The notes below the pieces were generated by a model that saw only the letters and a program-made list of their open reading frames with translations, did not search any database and was not told the origin of the DNA. A DNA stretch of 64,000 nt from Aureimonas endophytica (lineage in GTDB: Bacteria; Pseudomonadota; Alphaproteobacteria; Rhizobiales; Rhizobiaceae): assembly GCF_014642635.1 (NCBI RefSeq), contig NZ_BMIQ01000010.1:1-64000 (forward strand). Direction: 5' to 3'. Below are positions 1-8,654 of this stretch, one piece after another (within the stretch, counting starts at the first letter, position 1; every line of letters starts with the position of its first letter). The position numbers and the translations under genes were made by a program.

Positions 1-838
1 GCTGGTGCCCGACATCCAGCGCACCTCGGAACTCGTCGGCGAGATCTCGGCCGCCTGCCGCGAGCAGAATGCCGGGGCCGAGCAGATCAACCAGGCCATC
101 CAGCAGCTCGACAAGGTCACCCAGCAGAACGCCGCCGCCGTGCAGCAGCTCGACTGCGCCGCGCAGCAGAACACGCAGGCGGTGCGGGAACTGGAGACCG
201 TCGCCCAGCGCAACGCCACGGCCGTCGGGGAGTTGGAGCAGGTGGCGCAGCAGAACGCGGCGGCCGTCGGCGAACTCGAACGGGTCACCCAGCGCAATGC
301 CCAAGCCGTCCAGGAGCTGGAACAGGTGGCCCAGCAGAACGCCGCCGCCGTGCATGAACTGGAGATGGTGACCCAGCAGAACGCGGCGGCCATCGACGCG
401 CTCGATCAGGTGACGCAGCAGAACGCCGCGGCGGCCAACGAGATGGCGGCGACCACGGAGCATCTGTCCGCCGAGGCCGCCTATCTTCGCGACCAGATCG
501 GCTATTTCCGCCTCGGCGACGCGGTGGAAACGGGCATCGCCGCCCAGGCGCAGGCACGCACCGCCGCGAAGCCGAGCGCTCTTGCGGCCGAGCCGCCGAA
601 GACGGCGGGCGACGTGCTGTCGCTGCAGAACCGCGTCGGCTCCTTCGCCCGGCCCGCCTCCGCCGCGCCGAGCGAGCGAGCGGCGCCCGCCGCGAGCCGC
701 CCGCCGTTCCTTGCGCCGCCCGCGAAGCCGCAGCCTCGCTCGCCCGCACCCTCGACGCAGACCAGCGCCCGGCAGCGGGTCGATCTCGATCTCGGCTCGG
801 ACAGGCCGTCGGACGGCTTCGAGCAGATGAGCGCCTGA
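1..838 (+). CDS. Methyl-accepting chemotaxis protein, C-terminal part (5' end outside window)
   Basis: This is the C-terminal end of a chemoreceptor that relays ligand signals to the CheA/CheW array. The frame is open from the first base and reads [16 protein letters not shown], typical of the MCP C-terminal helix arm, then [20 protein letters not shown] and, later, the usual ending [15 protein letters not shown]. Between these, about residues 35-146 of the visible part, a 14-residue (two-heptad) unit is repeated eight times; ordinary receptors have it once. A disordered Ala/Pro/Ser-rich tail of about 105 residues follows, ending DGFEQMSA, with no NWETF-type CheR-binding pentapeptide. The sensor, membrane and signalling-tip regions lie upstream of the window, so the ligand cannot be judged. 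A strong hairpin terminator follows the stop. Confidence 0.9.
   Translation, partial: LVPDIQRTSELVGEISAACREQNAGAEQINQAIQQLDKVTQQNAAAVQQLDCAAQQNTQAVRELETVAQRNATAVGELEQVAQQNAAAVGELERVTQRNAQAVQELEQVAQQNAAAVHELEMVTQQNAAAIDALDQVTQQNAAAANEMAATTEHLSAEAAYLRDQIGYFRLGDAVETGIAAQAQARTAAKPSALAAEPPKTAGDVLSLQNRVGSFARPASAAPSERAAPAASRPPFLAPPAKPQPRSPAPSTQTSARQRVDLDLGSDRPSDGFEQMSA
107..442 (+). repeat. Eight tandem 42-bp coding repeats in the chemoreceptor
   Basis: Eight in-frame units encode variants of [14 protein letters not shown]. The successive unit starts are LDKV, LDCA, LETV, LEQV, LERV, LEQV, LEMV and LDQV. Each unit is exactly 14 residues, two heptads, so coiled-coil phase is kept. At DNA level the units are similar but not identical, centred on cagcagaacgc, so the expansion is not brand new. 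Confidence 0.9.
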
Positions 839-844
839 GCGGCA

Positions 845-877
845 AGGGCGCCCGTCGCCGGGCGCCCTCATTCTTTT
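845..877 (+). terminator. Rho-independent terminator after the chemoreceptor
   Basis: A 9-bp perfect stem (agggcgccc at 845-853, gggcgccct at 860-868) with a 6-nt loop is followed by cattctttt. It lies seven bases past the receptor stop codon. Confidence 0.8.
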
Positions 878-1018
878 GCGTCACGGATGCGCGCGAGCCT
901 TTCCTCGGCGCCGCCCCTTCGCTATACGAGCCCTCCCTTCCGAACGAGCCCTTTCGCCGCACCGCCTTCTCGCGGGGGCGGGAGCGTTCGCTCGCGCGTT
1001 TTTTCAAAGGATGGCCCC

Positions 1019-2278
1019 ATGTCCGCGCTCCATGCCGGCCTCGATTTCGGCACCACCAATTCGACGCTCGGCCTTTGCGGCGCGGCGGGGGCGCCGCGCC
1101 TGCTCGCGCTCGAGGGCGAGCATCGCACCATTCCCTCCGCCCTGTTCTTCAGCCTGGAGGACGGGCGCACCTATTTCGGACGCGCTGCCGTCCACGAATA
1201 TGTCGACGGGGCGGAAGGCCGCTTCATGCGGGCGCTGAAGAGCATTCTCGGCACCAAGCTGATGGGCGAGACGACGCTGGTCGGACGCGAGCGCCTGAGC
1301 TTCGAGGCGCTGATCGGCCGCTTTCTCGCGCATCTGAAGGGGCAACTCGACGCGGCGGCCGGCGCCCCGGTCGAGCGCGCCGTCTTCGGCCGACCCGTGC
1401 GCTTCGTCGACGAGGACGACGCGGCCGACCGGCGGGCGGAAGGGGAACTGGCCAGCGCGGCCCGCGCCCAGGGCTTTTCCCATGTCGAATTCCAGTTCGA
1501 GCCGGTGGCGGCGGCGCTCTATCACGAGAGCACCATCACGGAAGAACGCCTCGCCCTGGTCGTCGATATCGGCGGCGGCACGTCCGACTTCACCGTGGTG
1601 CGCCTGTCGCCGGAGCGGGCGAAGCGGCTCGACCGGCGCGACGATCTTCTCGCCTCGACCGGCGTCCATGTCGGCGGCACCGATTTCGACCGGCTGCTCA
1701 ACATCGCCAAGATGCAGCCGCTGCTCGGCCTCGGCTCGGAAAGCGCCGACGGCAAGCGGCGCATGCCGGTCTGGTATTTCAACGATCTCGCCACCTGGCA
1801 CCGGGTGAACCTCCTCTACACCCCGAAGATCGTGCGCGACGCCGAGGACATGGTGCGCGAGGCGGCCGAGCCCGAGAAGCTGAAGCGCCTCGTCCATGTG
1901 CTGCGCCACCGCTCCGGCCACCGCATCGCCGGCGCGGTCGAGGCGGCGAAGATCCGCCTGACCGACGAGCCGGAAACGGCGATCCGCCTCGCCGAGCCGG
2001 AGCTGACGCTGGAGGCGCCGGTCGCGCGCGCCGAGTTCGAGGCGGCGGTCGCCGAACTGGTGGAGCGGATCGGCGGCGCCATCGAGGCGGCGCTGGAAAC
2101 GGCCGGCGTCGCGGCCGAGGCCATCGAGACCGTCATCCTCACCGGCGGCGGCGCGCAGGTGCCGGCCGTGTTCCAGGCGGCGACCGGCCGCTTCCCGGGC
2201 GCCGAGATCGCCCGCTCGGACGCCTTCGGCTCGGTCGGCCTCGGCCTTGCCATCGACGCGGCGCGCCGCTTCAGGTGA
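1019..2278 (+). CDS. yegD: Hsp70-family ATPase, YegD-like
   Basis: A 419-residue Hsp70/actin-fold protein resembling the DnaK nucleotide-binding domain alone. It has the phosphate-1 motif LDFGTTNSTLG at residues 7-17, the phosphate-2 motif VVDIGGGTSDFTVV near residue 180 and the adenosine motif ILTGGGAQVPAV near residue 370. There is no substrate-binding domain or lid, as in YegD proteins, whose clients are poorly known. The ATG at 1019 was chosen over an upstream in-frame start because AAAGGA (1006-1011) sits seven bases ahead of it and the Hsp70 motif begins at once. Its 3' end overlaps the convergent downstream gene by 8 bp. Confidence 0.85.
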   Translation: MSALHAGLDFGTTNSTLGLCGAAGAPRLLALEGEHRTIPSALFFSLEDGRTYFGRAAVHEYVDGAEGRFMRALKSILGTKLMGETTLVGRERLSFEALIGRFLAHLKGQLDAAAGAPVERAVFGRPVRFVDEDDAADRRAEGELASAARAQGFSHVEFQFEPVAAALYHESTITEERLALVVDIGGGTSDFTVVRLSPERAKRLDRRDDLLASTGVHVGGTDFDRLLNIAKMQPLLGLGSESADGKRRMPVWYFNDLATWHRVNLLYTPKIVRDAEDMVREAAEPEKLKRLVHVLRHRSGHRIAGAVEAAKIRLTDEPETAIRLAEPELTLEAPVARAEFEAAVAELVERIGGAIEAALETAGVAAEAIETVILTGGGAQVPAVFQAATGRFPGAEIARSDAFGSVGLGLAIDAARRFR

Positions 2279-2942
2279 GGAGCGGCTCGTCCGGCTGGCC
2301 GCCGCCCATCCGCGTGAGGCCGAGGACGAAACGTTCGACATCGGGAACCCCATGGTCGACGGTGAGCTCGACCACCCGCTCGCCTTTCGACCGTTTTCGC
2401 CGCCATTCGGCATAGGGATAATCGGGGATGGCGCGGAACGTCTCCGGGCCGCGCCGCTGCGGAAAGCGGCCCGTCGTGCCGGAATTGATCGGCGAGAGCG
2501 CGATCCGGTCGCGATGGGCCTCGACCAGGGCGCGGGCGTCGAGCGTCAGGACGTCGTGCCGCGCGGCGCGGTAGCTGCCCGCTTCCAGCAGGCGGCGCAG
2601 GCGCTTCTCCGACAGCCAGAAGAAGACCCGTCCGTTCAGCAGGCGATACCAGTCCTCGGGGACGAGGCCGCCGTCGAGGACGCGGGCAAGCGCGGCGTCG
2701 TTGATCGGCTTGTTGTCGCGAATCAGGATGCGCTCGCCGTCCGGCCCCTGGAGTTCGATCCCGGCCGGCCGGCGGGCCGCCTCGATCGCCGGGCGCCTTT
2801 CCGGCGCGACATCGCAGAGATCGAGAAGCGCCGAGGTCGAAAGCAGGCCGTGGCGGCGGATCGCCGGCCAGCTTCCCGCCTCCGCCATGTGGAAAAGCCT
2901 CGGACAGTCGGCGAGAAGCTCGTCGAGTTCGGCGTCCGTCAT
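2271..2942 (-). CDS. Conserved hypothetical protein, DUF7002-like
   Basis: A soluble 223-residue protein of unproven function. Visible blocks are LFHMAEAGSW and RRHGLLST near the N-terminus, RDNKPIND in the middle, then VFFWLSEKRLRRLL, HDVLTLDARAL and a final FRAIPDYPYAEWRR segment. I recall this pattern from the DUF7002 group but cannot confirm it by search. The N-terminal HxxxxxxWxxIxxHGLLS layout loosely resembles DarT/RES-type ADP-ribosyltransferase folds; that is inference only. The ATG at 2942 was chosen because the longer frame adds a Cys/Arg-rich leader with no family character. It converges on yegD, and the two share 8 bp at their stops. Confidence 0.65.
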   Translation of the reverse strand: MTDAELDELLADCPRLFHMAEAGSWPAIRRHGLLSTSALLDLCDVAPERRPAIEAARRPAGIELQGPDGERILIRDNKPINDAALARVLDGGLVPEDWYRLLNGRVFFWLSEKRLRRLLEAGSYRAARHDVLTLDARALVEAHRDRIALSPINSGTTGRFPQRRGPETFRAIPDYPYAEWRRKRSKGERVVELTVDHGVPDVERFVLGLTRMGGGQPDEPLLT

Positions 2943-3028
2943 CGCTTCTGTCCTCGCATCGGGTCGGCTCCTGGTGCAATCCGTTCCGCATGCCGCTAGA
3001 ACGGATGCAGCAAGAACGGATCGTCCCC

Positions 3029-3454
3029 ATGCCGCTTTCCCTCGACATCGCACGCGCCATCGTCGCAGCCGCCCGCGCCAAGGGGCGGGAGCTCAATCTG
3101 AAGCCGCTCACCGTCGTGGTGCTCGATGCCGGCGGCGATCTCCTAGCGCTGGAGCGCGAGGACGGCGCGAGCCCGCTGCGCCCGGCCATCGCGATCGGCA
3201 AGGCCAATGGCGCGGTGCAGATGGGCCTCGGCTCGCGGGCGCTGATGGCGCGGGCCGAGCAGCAGCCCTTCTTCATCCAGTCGATGAACGCGCTGGCCGG
3301 CGGCTCGCTGGTGCCGGTGCCGGGCGGCGTCCTGATCCGCGAGGAGGGCCGGATCGTCGGCGCCGTCGGCATCACCGGCGACACGTCCGACAATGACGAG
3401 GCGGCGGCCGTCGCCGGCATCGAGGCCGCCGGCCTCGTCGCCGATCGCGGCTGA
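3029..3454 (+). CDS. GlcG/HbpS-family haem-binding protein
   Basis: A 141-residue single-domain protein of the GlcG/HbpS family (DUF336). Family blocks present are LDIARAIVAAARAKG, VVVLDAGGDLLALEREDGA, the AIGKANGA helix and the C-terminal GAVGITGDTSDNDEAAAVAGIEA. Members bind haem or act as small redox/sensing proteins; several are encoded beside glycolate or propanediol genes. Malate synthase G (glcB) lies 3 kb downstream on the other strand, which may be a remnant of a glc-type association. The ATG at 3029 was chosen because LSLDIARAIV normally starts these proteins; earlier in-frame ATGs at 2990 and 3005 add unrelated residues. Confidence 0.8.
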   Translation: MPLSLDIARAIVAAARAKGRELNLKPLTVVVLDAGGDLLALEREDGASPLRPAIAIGKANGAVQMGLGSRALMARAEQQPFFIQSMNALAGGSLVPVPGGVLIREEGRIVGAVGITGDTSDNDEAAAVAGIEAAGLVADRG

Positions 3455-3545
3455 GGATCGGCTTTCTCCGCAAGGGGCGCTTGGCGGAACAGCCGTGCTG
3501 GATCGACCCCGGCACGATCTGCGACAAGCACCCGGGCGGCAGCGG

Positions 3546-5069
3546 ATGACGGGCATGAGCGCGATGGGCGACGAAAGCGAGGGTTCCGAGAACAGGCAGC
3601 GCCCCGAGCGGATGGGCCCCCTGTCGGTCGTTCCGGTGTTTCTGTCGCTGGCGGGGCGCCGGGTGATCGTTGCGGGAGGCACGGCGGGGGCGGCCTGGAA
3701 GGCGGAGCTTCTGGCGGCGGCGGGAGCGCTGGTCGAGGTCCATGCGCCGGCGGCCGATCTGTCGGACGAGATGGCCGAGCTTCTTTCGACGGGCGCGGCG
3801 GCCGGCTCGCTGTGCCATCGCGACCGGATCTGGGACGCGGCCTGCCTCAAAGGCGCCGCCGTCGCCGTCCTCGACTGCGAGGGCGAGGGCGAGGCGCGGG
3901 CGTTCGCCTGCGCGGCGAAGGCGGCGGGCGTGCCGTGGAACGTCGTCGACAAGCCGGCCTTCTGCCAGTTCTCCTTCGGCTCGGTGGTGAACCGCTCGCC
4001 GGTGGTGGTCGGCATCTCGACCGACGGCGCGGCGCCGATCCTCGGCCAGGCGATCCGCCGGCGCATCGAGACGCTGCTGCCGCCCTCGCTCAGCGCCTGG
4101 GGCCGGCTGGCGGCGAAGCTGCGGACCGAGGTGCTGGAACGCCTCGCCCCCGGTCCCCAGCGCCGCGCCTTCTGGGAGCGCTTCACCGACGCCGCCTTCA
4201 CGCGCCGCCTCGCCGCCGCCCCGGAGACGGGCCTTGAGGCGGCGACAAACGAGGCGGAGGACGCGGCGCGCCGGCTGGTGGGCGAACTGGCCGGGTCCGG
4301 CGCGCCGGGCGGGCGAGTGACGCTGGTCGGGGCCGGGCCGGGCGAGGCCGAGCTTCTGACGCTGAAGGCGGTGCGGGCTCTTCAGAGCGCCGACGTGATC
4401 CTCTTCGACGATCTCGTCTCGGACGAGGTGCTGGAGCTTGCCCGGCGCGAGGCGAAGCGGCTTCTCGTCGGCAAAAGGGGCGGGCGGGAAAGCTGCCGGC
4501 AGGAGGACATCAACGCCACGATGGTGCGGCTGGCGAAAGCCGGCCGGCATGTGGTGCGGCTGAAGTCGGGCGACGTGTCGGTGTTCGGTCGGGCGGGGGA
4601 GGAGATCGCCGAGCTGACGCGCGAGGCCATTCCGGTGGAGCTGGTGCCGGGCATCACGGCGGCCTCGGCGCTGGCGGCGAGCTTCGGGGTGTCGCTGACG
4701 CATCGCGACCATGCGAGCGAGCTGCGTCTGGTGACGGGCCATTCGCGCCATGGCGACCTGCCGGACAGCGTCGACTGGGCGGGTCTGGCGGCGGCGCGGG
4801 CGACGGTGGTGTTCTACATGGGCGGGCGGATGGCGGGGCGGATCGCGGCGCGGCTGATGGGCGAGGGCCTTTCCGGCGACACGCCGGTGGCCGTCGCCGC
4901 CCATCTCAGCCGCGCCGACGAGACACGCCGCGCCGGCCGCCTCCAGGACCTCGAAGCCATCGTCGCCGCCATCGGCCTCGACAAACCCATCCTCATCGCC
5001 GTCGGACAGGTGTTCGAAACCTGCCTCGACCAGGACCATTCCAGCATCGGCATCGCGGAGGCCGTCTGA
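3546..5069 (+). CDS. cysG: Siroheme synthase CysG (dehydrogenase/ferrochelatase plus uroporphyrinogen-III methyltransferase)
   Basis: A trifunctional enzyme that makes siroheme, the cofactor of sulfite and nitrite reductases, from uroporphyrinogen III. The N-terminal NAD-binding half has VIVAGGTAGAAWKAELL and the catalytic-Asp segment WNVVD, then SVVNRSPVVVGISTDGAAP. The C-terminal SAM-dependent half begins at VTLVGAGPGEAELLTLKA and contains VGKRGG, LKSGDVSVFGRAGEE, VPGITAASA and LTHRDHA. The usual GDP of the SAM-binding block reads GDV here. Several ATGs (3546, 3555, 3564, 3612) could start the protein; the first gives 507 residues, about 40 more than E. coli CysG, so a later start is possible. 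No sulfite-reductase genes are adjacent; a P-loop kinase follows after 4 bp. Confidence 0.92.
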   Translation: MTGMSAMGDESEGSENRQRPERMGPLSVVPVFLSLAGRRVIVAGGTAGAAWKAELLAAAGALVEVHAPAADLSDEMAELLSTGAAAGSLCHRDRIWDAACLKGAAVAVLDCEGEGEARAFACAAKAAGVPWNVVDKPAFCQFSFGSVVNRSPVVVGISTDGAAPILGQAIRRRIETLLPPSLSAWGRLAAKLRTEVLERLAPGPQRRAFWERFTDAAFTRRLAAAPETGLEAATNEAEDAARRLVGELAGSGAPGGRVTLVGAGPGEAELLTLKAVRALQSADVILFDDLVSDEVLELARREAKRLLVGKRGGRESCRQEDINATMVRLAKAGRHVVRLKSGDVSVFGRAGEEIAELTREAIPVELVPGITAASALAASFGVSLTHRDHASELRLVTGHSRHGDLPDSVDWAGLAAARATVVFYMGGRMAGRIAARLMGEGLSGDTPVAVAAHLSRADETRRAGRLQDLEAIVAAIGLDKPILIAVGQVFETCLDQDHSSIGIAEAV

Positions 5070-5073
5070 ATTC

Positions 5074-5715
5074 ATGAGTGAAAGCCTGACCCTGCCGGCG
5101 CTCGCCGAACGACTTCTCGGCGAGGCGGCGCCGGCGCGCCGGCTCGTGGCCCTGGCCGGCCCGCCCGGCGTCGGCAAGACGACGACGGCCGAGACGCTGA
5201 AGAGCCTCCTGAACGAGGCGCGGCCCGGCATCGCCGACATCCTGCCGATGGACGGCTATCATTTCGACGATCTCGTCCTGAACGCCCGGGGCCATCGGCC
5301 GCGCAAGGGCGCGCCGCACACTTTCGACCTTCTCGGCTTCCGCGCGATGATCGAGCGGGTGAAGCGCGACGACGGCACGGAGATCGCGGTGCCGGTCTTC
5401 GACCGCGATCTGGAGATCGCCCGGGCGGGCGGGCGCATCATCGCGCCGACGGCCCGGCTCATCATCGTCGAGGGCAACTATCTCCTTCTCGACGAGGAGG
5501 GCTGGCGCGATCTGAAGCCGCTCTTCGACGTCACGGTGAAGCTCGTCGCCGAGGAGGCGGTGCTGGAGGCCCGGCTGACCCAGCGCTGGCAGGGCTATGG
5601 CTATGCCGGCGCGGAGATGGTGGCGAAGATGGAGGGCAACGACCTGCCGAACATGCGGCTCGTCCTCGCCCGCAGCCTGTCTTCCGACTACGAGGTGCGC
5701 TCCGACGCCGGCTGA
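5074..5715 (+). CDS. P-loop nucleoside/sugar kinase-like protein (FrcK/pantothenate-kinase-like)
   Basis: A 213-residue kinase of the uridine/pantothenate-kinase superfamily. It has the Walker A motif AGPPGVGKTTTAETL (residues 28-42), the DGYHFDD segment at about residue 62, the PVFDRDLEIA motif, and the Walker B-like LIIVEGNYLLLDEEGW, all as in FrcK and YFH7-type proteins. The substrate is unknown: members have been linked to sugar transport and to nucleoside or pantothenate phosphorylation. It starts 4 bp after cysG, so the two are probably cotranscribed, although no functional link is evident. Its last 28 bp overlap the end of the convergent ceramidase-like gene. Confidence 0.78.
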   Translation: MSESLTLPALAERLLGEAAPARRLVALAGPPGVGKTTTAETLKSLLNEARPGIADILPMDGYHFDDLVLNARGHRPRKGAPHTFDLLGFRAMIERVKRDDGTEIAVPVFDRDLEIARAGGRIIAPTARLIIVEGNYLLLDEEGWRDLKPLFDVTVKLVAEEAVLEARLTQRWQGYGYAGAEMVAKMEGNDLPNMRLVLARSLSSDYEVRSDAG

Positions 5716-6362
5716 TGCCCGATCGCCGCGCGGAGCAGAAGGAAGAGCACCAGCGCGTTGAGGATGTGCCAGCCGAAATGGGTGCCGAGCGGCCAGGAGT
5801 CGCAGAGCGGCAGATCGGCGGTGCGCAAAGCCAGCGAGACCAGAAAGACGGTGCCGGCCGCGAGGAGAGCCTCGCCGCCGGCGCGCGATCGGCGCTTCAG
5901 CCAGAGCCCGATGCCGAACAGCGCGAGAAGCGCTGGAACATAGCCGGCCGACGAGCCGACCAGCGGCGCGAAGAGCGGTTCGGCGAGAAGCAGCGAGGCG
6001 GCGAGGAAGCCCGCTGTCGCCACGGCGGCGCGCCAGGGCGGCAGGGCGCCGAAGCGCGCCAGCGCCAGCCCGAAATAGGCATAGATGAAGAGCGCGATCG
6101 GGATCGTGTCGGCAAGCACCGACCAGCGATCGGCGAAGGTGTGGAACAGGAAGGAACCGGTGCCGATCACCGCGACGAGGCCGGTGAGGACGAGGCTCGC
6201 GCGATCGGGTCGGGCAGCGTTTCGGTTGCGCTTCCGCCAGAGCCGGAAGGCGGCGAGCGCCGCCAGCAGAAAGGCGGCGTTCGACAGGGCGTTGACCGGC
6301 TCGGCCCAGAAGCCGGGACCGAGCCGCTCGCAATAGGCGTCGATCGGATCGGTCCAGCTCAT
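5688..6362 (-). CDS. Ceramidase-family integral membrane protein
   Basis: A 224-residue polytopic membrane protein with about seven hydrophobic segments, matching the alkaline ceramidase (CREST) family of membrane hydrolases. The family's metal-site residues are visible: a Ser-x3-His pair in GSFLFH (about residue 70), a downstream Asp in VLADTIPI, and the His-x3-His pair HFGWH near residue 200. The N-terminal DPIDAYCERLGPGFWAEPVNALSNAAF also matches bacterial members. The likely reaction is amide-bond cleavage of a sphingolipid-like or other lipid, but the bacterial substrate is not established. The gene ends within the 3' end of the kinase gene and lies 41 bp downstream of glcB on the same strand, so it may be cotranscribed with it. 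Confidence 0.85.
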   Translation of the reverse strand: MSWTDPIDAYCERLGPGFWAEPVNALSNAAFLLAALAAFRLWRKRNRNAARPDRASLVLTGLVAVIGTGSFLFHTFADRWSVLADTIPIALFIYAYFGLALARFGALPPWRAAVATAGFLAASLLLAEPLFAPLVGSSAGYVPALLALFGIGLWLKRRSRAGGEALLAAGTVFLVSLALRTADLPLCDSWPLGTHFGWHILNALVLFLLLRAAIGHQPASERTS

Positions 6363-6403
6363 GCCGGGAGGCTCCCGCCGATCGGCCGCATCCCGGCCGC
6401 CGC

Positions 6404-8566
6404 TCAGCCGGCGGCCTTGCGCTCCAGGCGGCGGCGGTGGAGCACCGGCTCGGTATAGCCCGACGGCTGCTCGCGGCCCAGGAAGACGAGATCGCAGGCC
6501 GCCTGGAAGGCGATCGAAGCGTCGAAATCCGGGGCCATCGGCCGATAGTTGCGGTCGCCGGCATTCTGCGCGTCGACCTTGGCGGCCATCTCGCGCATCG
6601 CGGCCATCACCTCGTCCTTGCCGACGACGCCGTGATGCAGCCAGTTGGCCAGCGCCTGGCTGGAGATGCGGCAGGTGGCGCGATCCTCCATCAGGCCGAC
6701 ATCGTTGATGTCCGGCACGGTGGAGCAGCCGACGCCCTGGTCGACCCAGCGCACGACATAGCCGAGAATGCCCTGGGCGTTGTTGCGGATCTCGGCGCGG
6801 ATCTCCTCCTCGCTCCAGTTGGCGCCGCGCGCCACGGGGATCGTCAGGAGCGCGTCGAGCGAAGCGCGCGGGCCGCCGGCCGCGATCTCGCGCTGGCGGG
6901 CGATGACGTCGACCGTGTGATAGTGCGTCGCATGCAGCGTCGCGGCGGTCGGGCTCGGCACCCAGGCGCAGTTGGCGCCGGCCTGCGGATGGCCGACCTT
7001 CTGCTCCAGCATGTCGTGCATCCGGGCCGGCATCGCCCACATGCCCTTGCCGATCTGCGCCTTGCCGGAAAAGCCGCAGGCGAGGCCGATATCGACGTTG
7101 CGGTCCTCGTAGGCCTTGATCCAGCTCTCGGCGCGCATCTGGCCCTTGCGCACCATGGCGCCGGCTTCCATCGAGGTGTGGAGCTCGTCGCCGGTCCGGT
7201 CGAGAAAGCCGGTATTGATGAAGAAGACGCGCGACTTCGCCGCCCGGATCGCCTCCTTCAGATTGGCCGAGGTGCGCCGCTCCTCGTCCATGATGCCCAT
7301 CTTCAGCGTGTTCGGCGCAAGGCCGAGCGCCGCCTCGACGCGGTCGAATAGCTCGTTGGCGAAGGCGACCTCGGCCGGCCCGTGCATCTTCGGCTTCACG
7401 ATATAGACCGAGCCGGCGCGCGAATTGCGGAGGCCCTCCCGCTTCTTCAGGTCGTGCAGGGCGATCATGCCCGTGACCATGGCGTCCATGATGCCTTCCG
7501 GCACTTCCGAGCCGTCGGCGAGAAGGATCGCCGGATTGGTCATCAGATGCCCGACATTGCGCACGAGCAGCAGCGAGCGGCCGGGGAGGGTCAGCGTGCC
7601 GCCGTCCGGCGCGGTATAGGCGCGGTCGCTTTCGAGCGTCCGGCGGATCGTCCGGCCGTTCTTCTCGAAGCTCTCGGCGAGGTCGCCCTTCATCAGGCCG
7701 AGCCAGTTGCGGTAGACGGCCGTCTTGTCCTCGGCATCCACCGCCGCGATCGAATCCTCCAGGTCGCAGATCGCCGTCATCGCGGCTTCGAGGACGACGT
7801 CGGCGAGCTTGGCCGGGTCCTTGGCGCCGATCGGATGGGACTCGTCGATCTTCAGTTCGACATGCAGCCCGTTGTGCCGCAGGAGCACGCTGCCCTTCCC
7901 GGCCATATCGCCGGAATGGCCGGCGAACTGTGCGGGGTCCTTCAGCCGCGCCACGCGGTCGCCCGCCGCCGCGAGGAGATGGCCGCTCTCGACGCGGTAG
8001 AGATGGGCGTCCTTGTGGCTCATGCCGTCGAGCGGCGCGACGCGGTCGAGGAAGTCCTTGGCGAAGGCGACGACGCGGGCGCCCCGCGCCTCGTCATAGC
8101 CGCCGGTCGTCGGCGCGTCGCCGAGCGCGTCCGTGCCGTAGAGCGCGTCGTAGAGCGAGCCCCAGCGGGCATTGGCGGCGTTCAGCGTGTAGCGGGCGTT
8201 GAGCAGCGGCACGACGAGCTGCGGGCCGGGGATCTCGGCGATCTCGGGATCGACATTCGCCGTCTCGATGGCGAAGTCCGGGCCTTCCGGCACGAGATAG
8301 CCGATCTCGGCGAGAAAGGCGCGATAGTCGGCGGCATCGATCTCCTGGCCGCGGCGCGCGAGATGCCACTGGTCGATCCGGCCCTGAAGCTCGTCGCGGA
8401 TCGTCAGGAGCTCGCGATTGCGGGGGGCGAGATCGGCGAGGATCGCGGCGAGCCCTTTCCAGAAGCGCTCGGGCTCGATGCCGGTGCCGGGCAGCGCCTC
8501 GGTGTCGATGAAGTCCTTGAGGAGGCGGGCGACCTTCAGGCCTTCGACTTCGATCCTGTCCGCCAT
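6404..8566 (-). CDS. glcB: Malate synthase G
   Basis: A 720-residue cytoplasmic enzyme condensing glyoxylate with acetyl-CoA to malate, the second step of the glyoxylate shunt. Length and sequence fit the G isoform (about 723 residues). Recognisable blocks are [16 protein letters not shown] at the start, [15 protein letters not shown], the active-site segments [11 protein letters not shown] and [12 protein letters not shown], and [17 protein letters not shown] near residue 540. The start at 8566 is preceded by GGGAGA with suitable spacing; longer in-frame starts add Arg/Pro-rich residues absent from the family. No isocitrate lyase gene is in the window. A plausible sigma-70 promoter lies at 8601-8628. 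Confidence 0.96.
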   Translation of the reverse strand: MADRIEVEGLKVARLLKDFIDTEALPGTGIEPERFWKGLAAILADLAPRNRELLTIRDELQGRIDQWHLARRGQEIDAADYRAFLAEIGYLVPEGPDFAIETANVDPEIAEIPGPQLVVPLLNARYTLNAANARWGSLYDALYGTDALGDAPTTGGYDEARGARVVAFAKDFLDRVAPLDGMSHKDAHLYRVESGHLLAAAGDRVARLKDPAQFAGHSGDMAGKGSVLLRHNGLHVELKIDESHPIGAKDPAKLADVVLEAAMTAICDLEDSIAAVDAEDKTAVYRNWLGLMKGDLAESFEKNGRTIRRTLESDRAYTAPDGGTLTLPGRSLLLVRNVGHLMTNPAILLADGSEVPEGIMDAMVTGMIALHDLKKREGLRNSRAGSVYIVKPKMHGPAEVAFANELFDRVEAALGLAPNTLKMGIMDEERRTSANLKEAIRAAKSRVFFINTGFLDRTGDELHTSMEAGAMVRKGQMRAESWIKAYEDRNVDIGLACGFSGKAQIGKGMWAMPARMHDMLEQKVGHPQAGANCAWVPSPTAATLHATHYHTVDVIARQREIAAGGPRASLDALLTIPVARGANWSEEEIRAEIRNNAQGILGYVVRWVDQGVGCSTVPDINDVGLMEDRATCRISSQALANWLHHGVVGKDEVMAAMREMAAKVDAQNAGDRNYRPMAPDFDASIAFQAACDLVFLGREQPSGYTEPVLHRRRLERKAAG

Positions 8567-8600
8567 GCCGTGTCTCCCGTGCCTTCGAGCCTTGCGCTCG

Positions 8601-8628
8601 ATGTCGGGCAAGCGTCGGGCAAAGTCAA
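8601..8628 (-). promoter_or_regulatory. Putative promoter of glcB
   Basis: On the minus strand TTGACT (8623-8628) is followed after 16 bp by CGACAT (8601-8606), about 30 bp ahead of the glcB start. The -35 box is good and the -10 box is weak. Confidence 0.4.
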
Positions 8629-8654
8629 TTCGAAGCGAGGGGAGGCGCCGCGGC

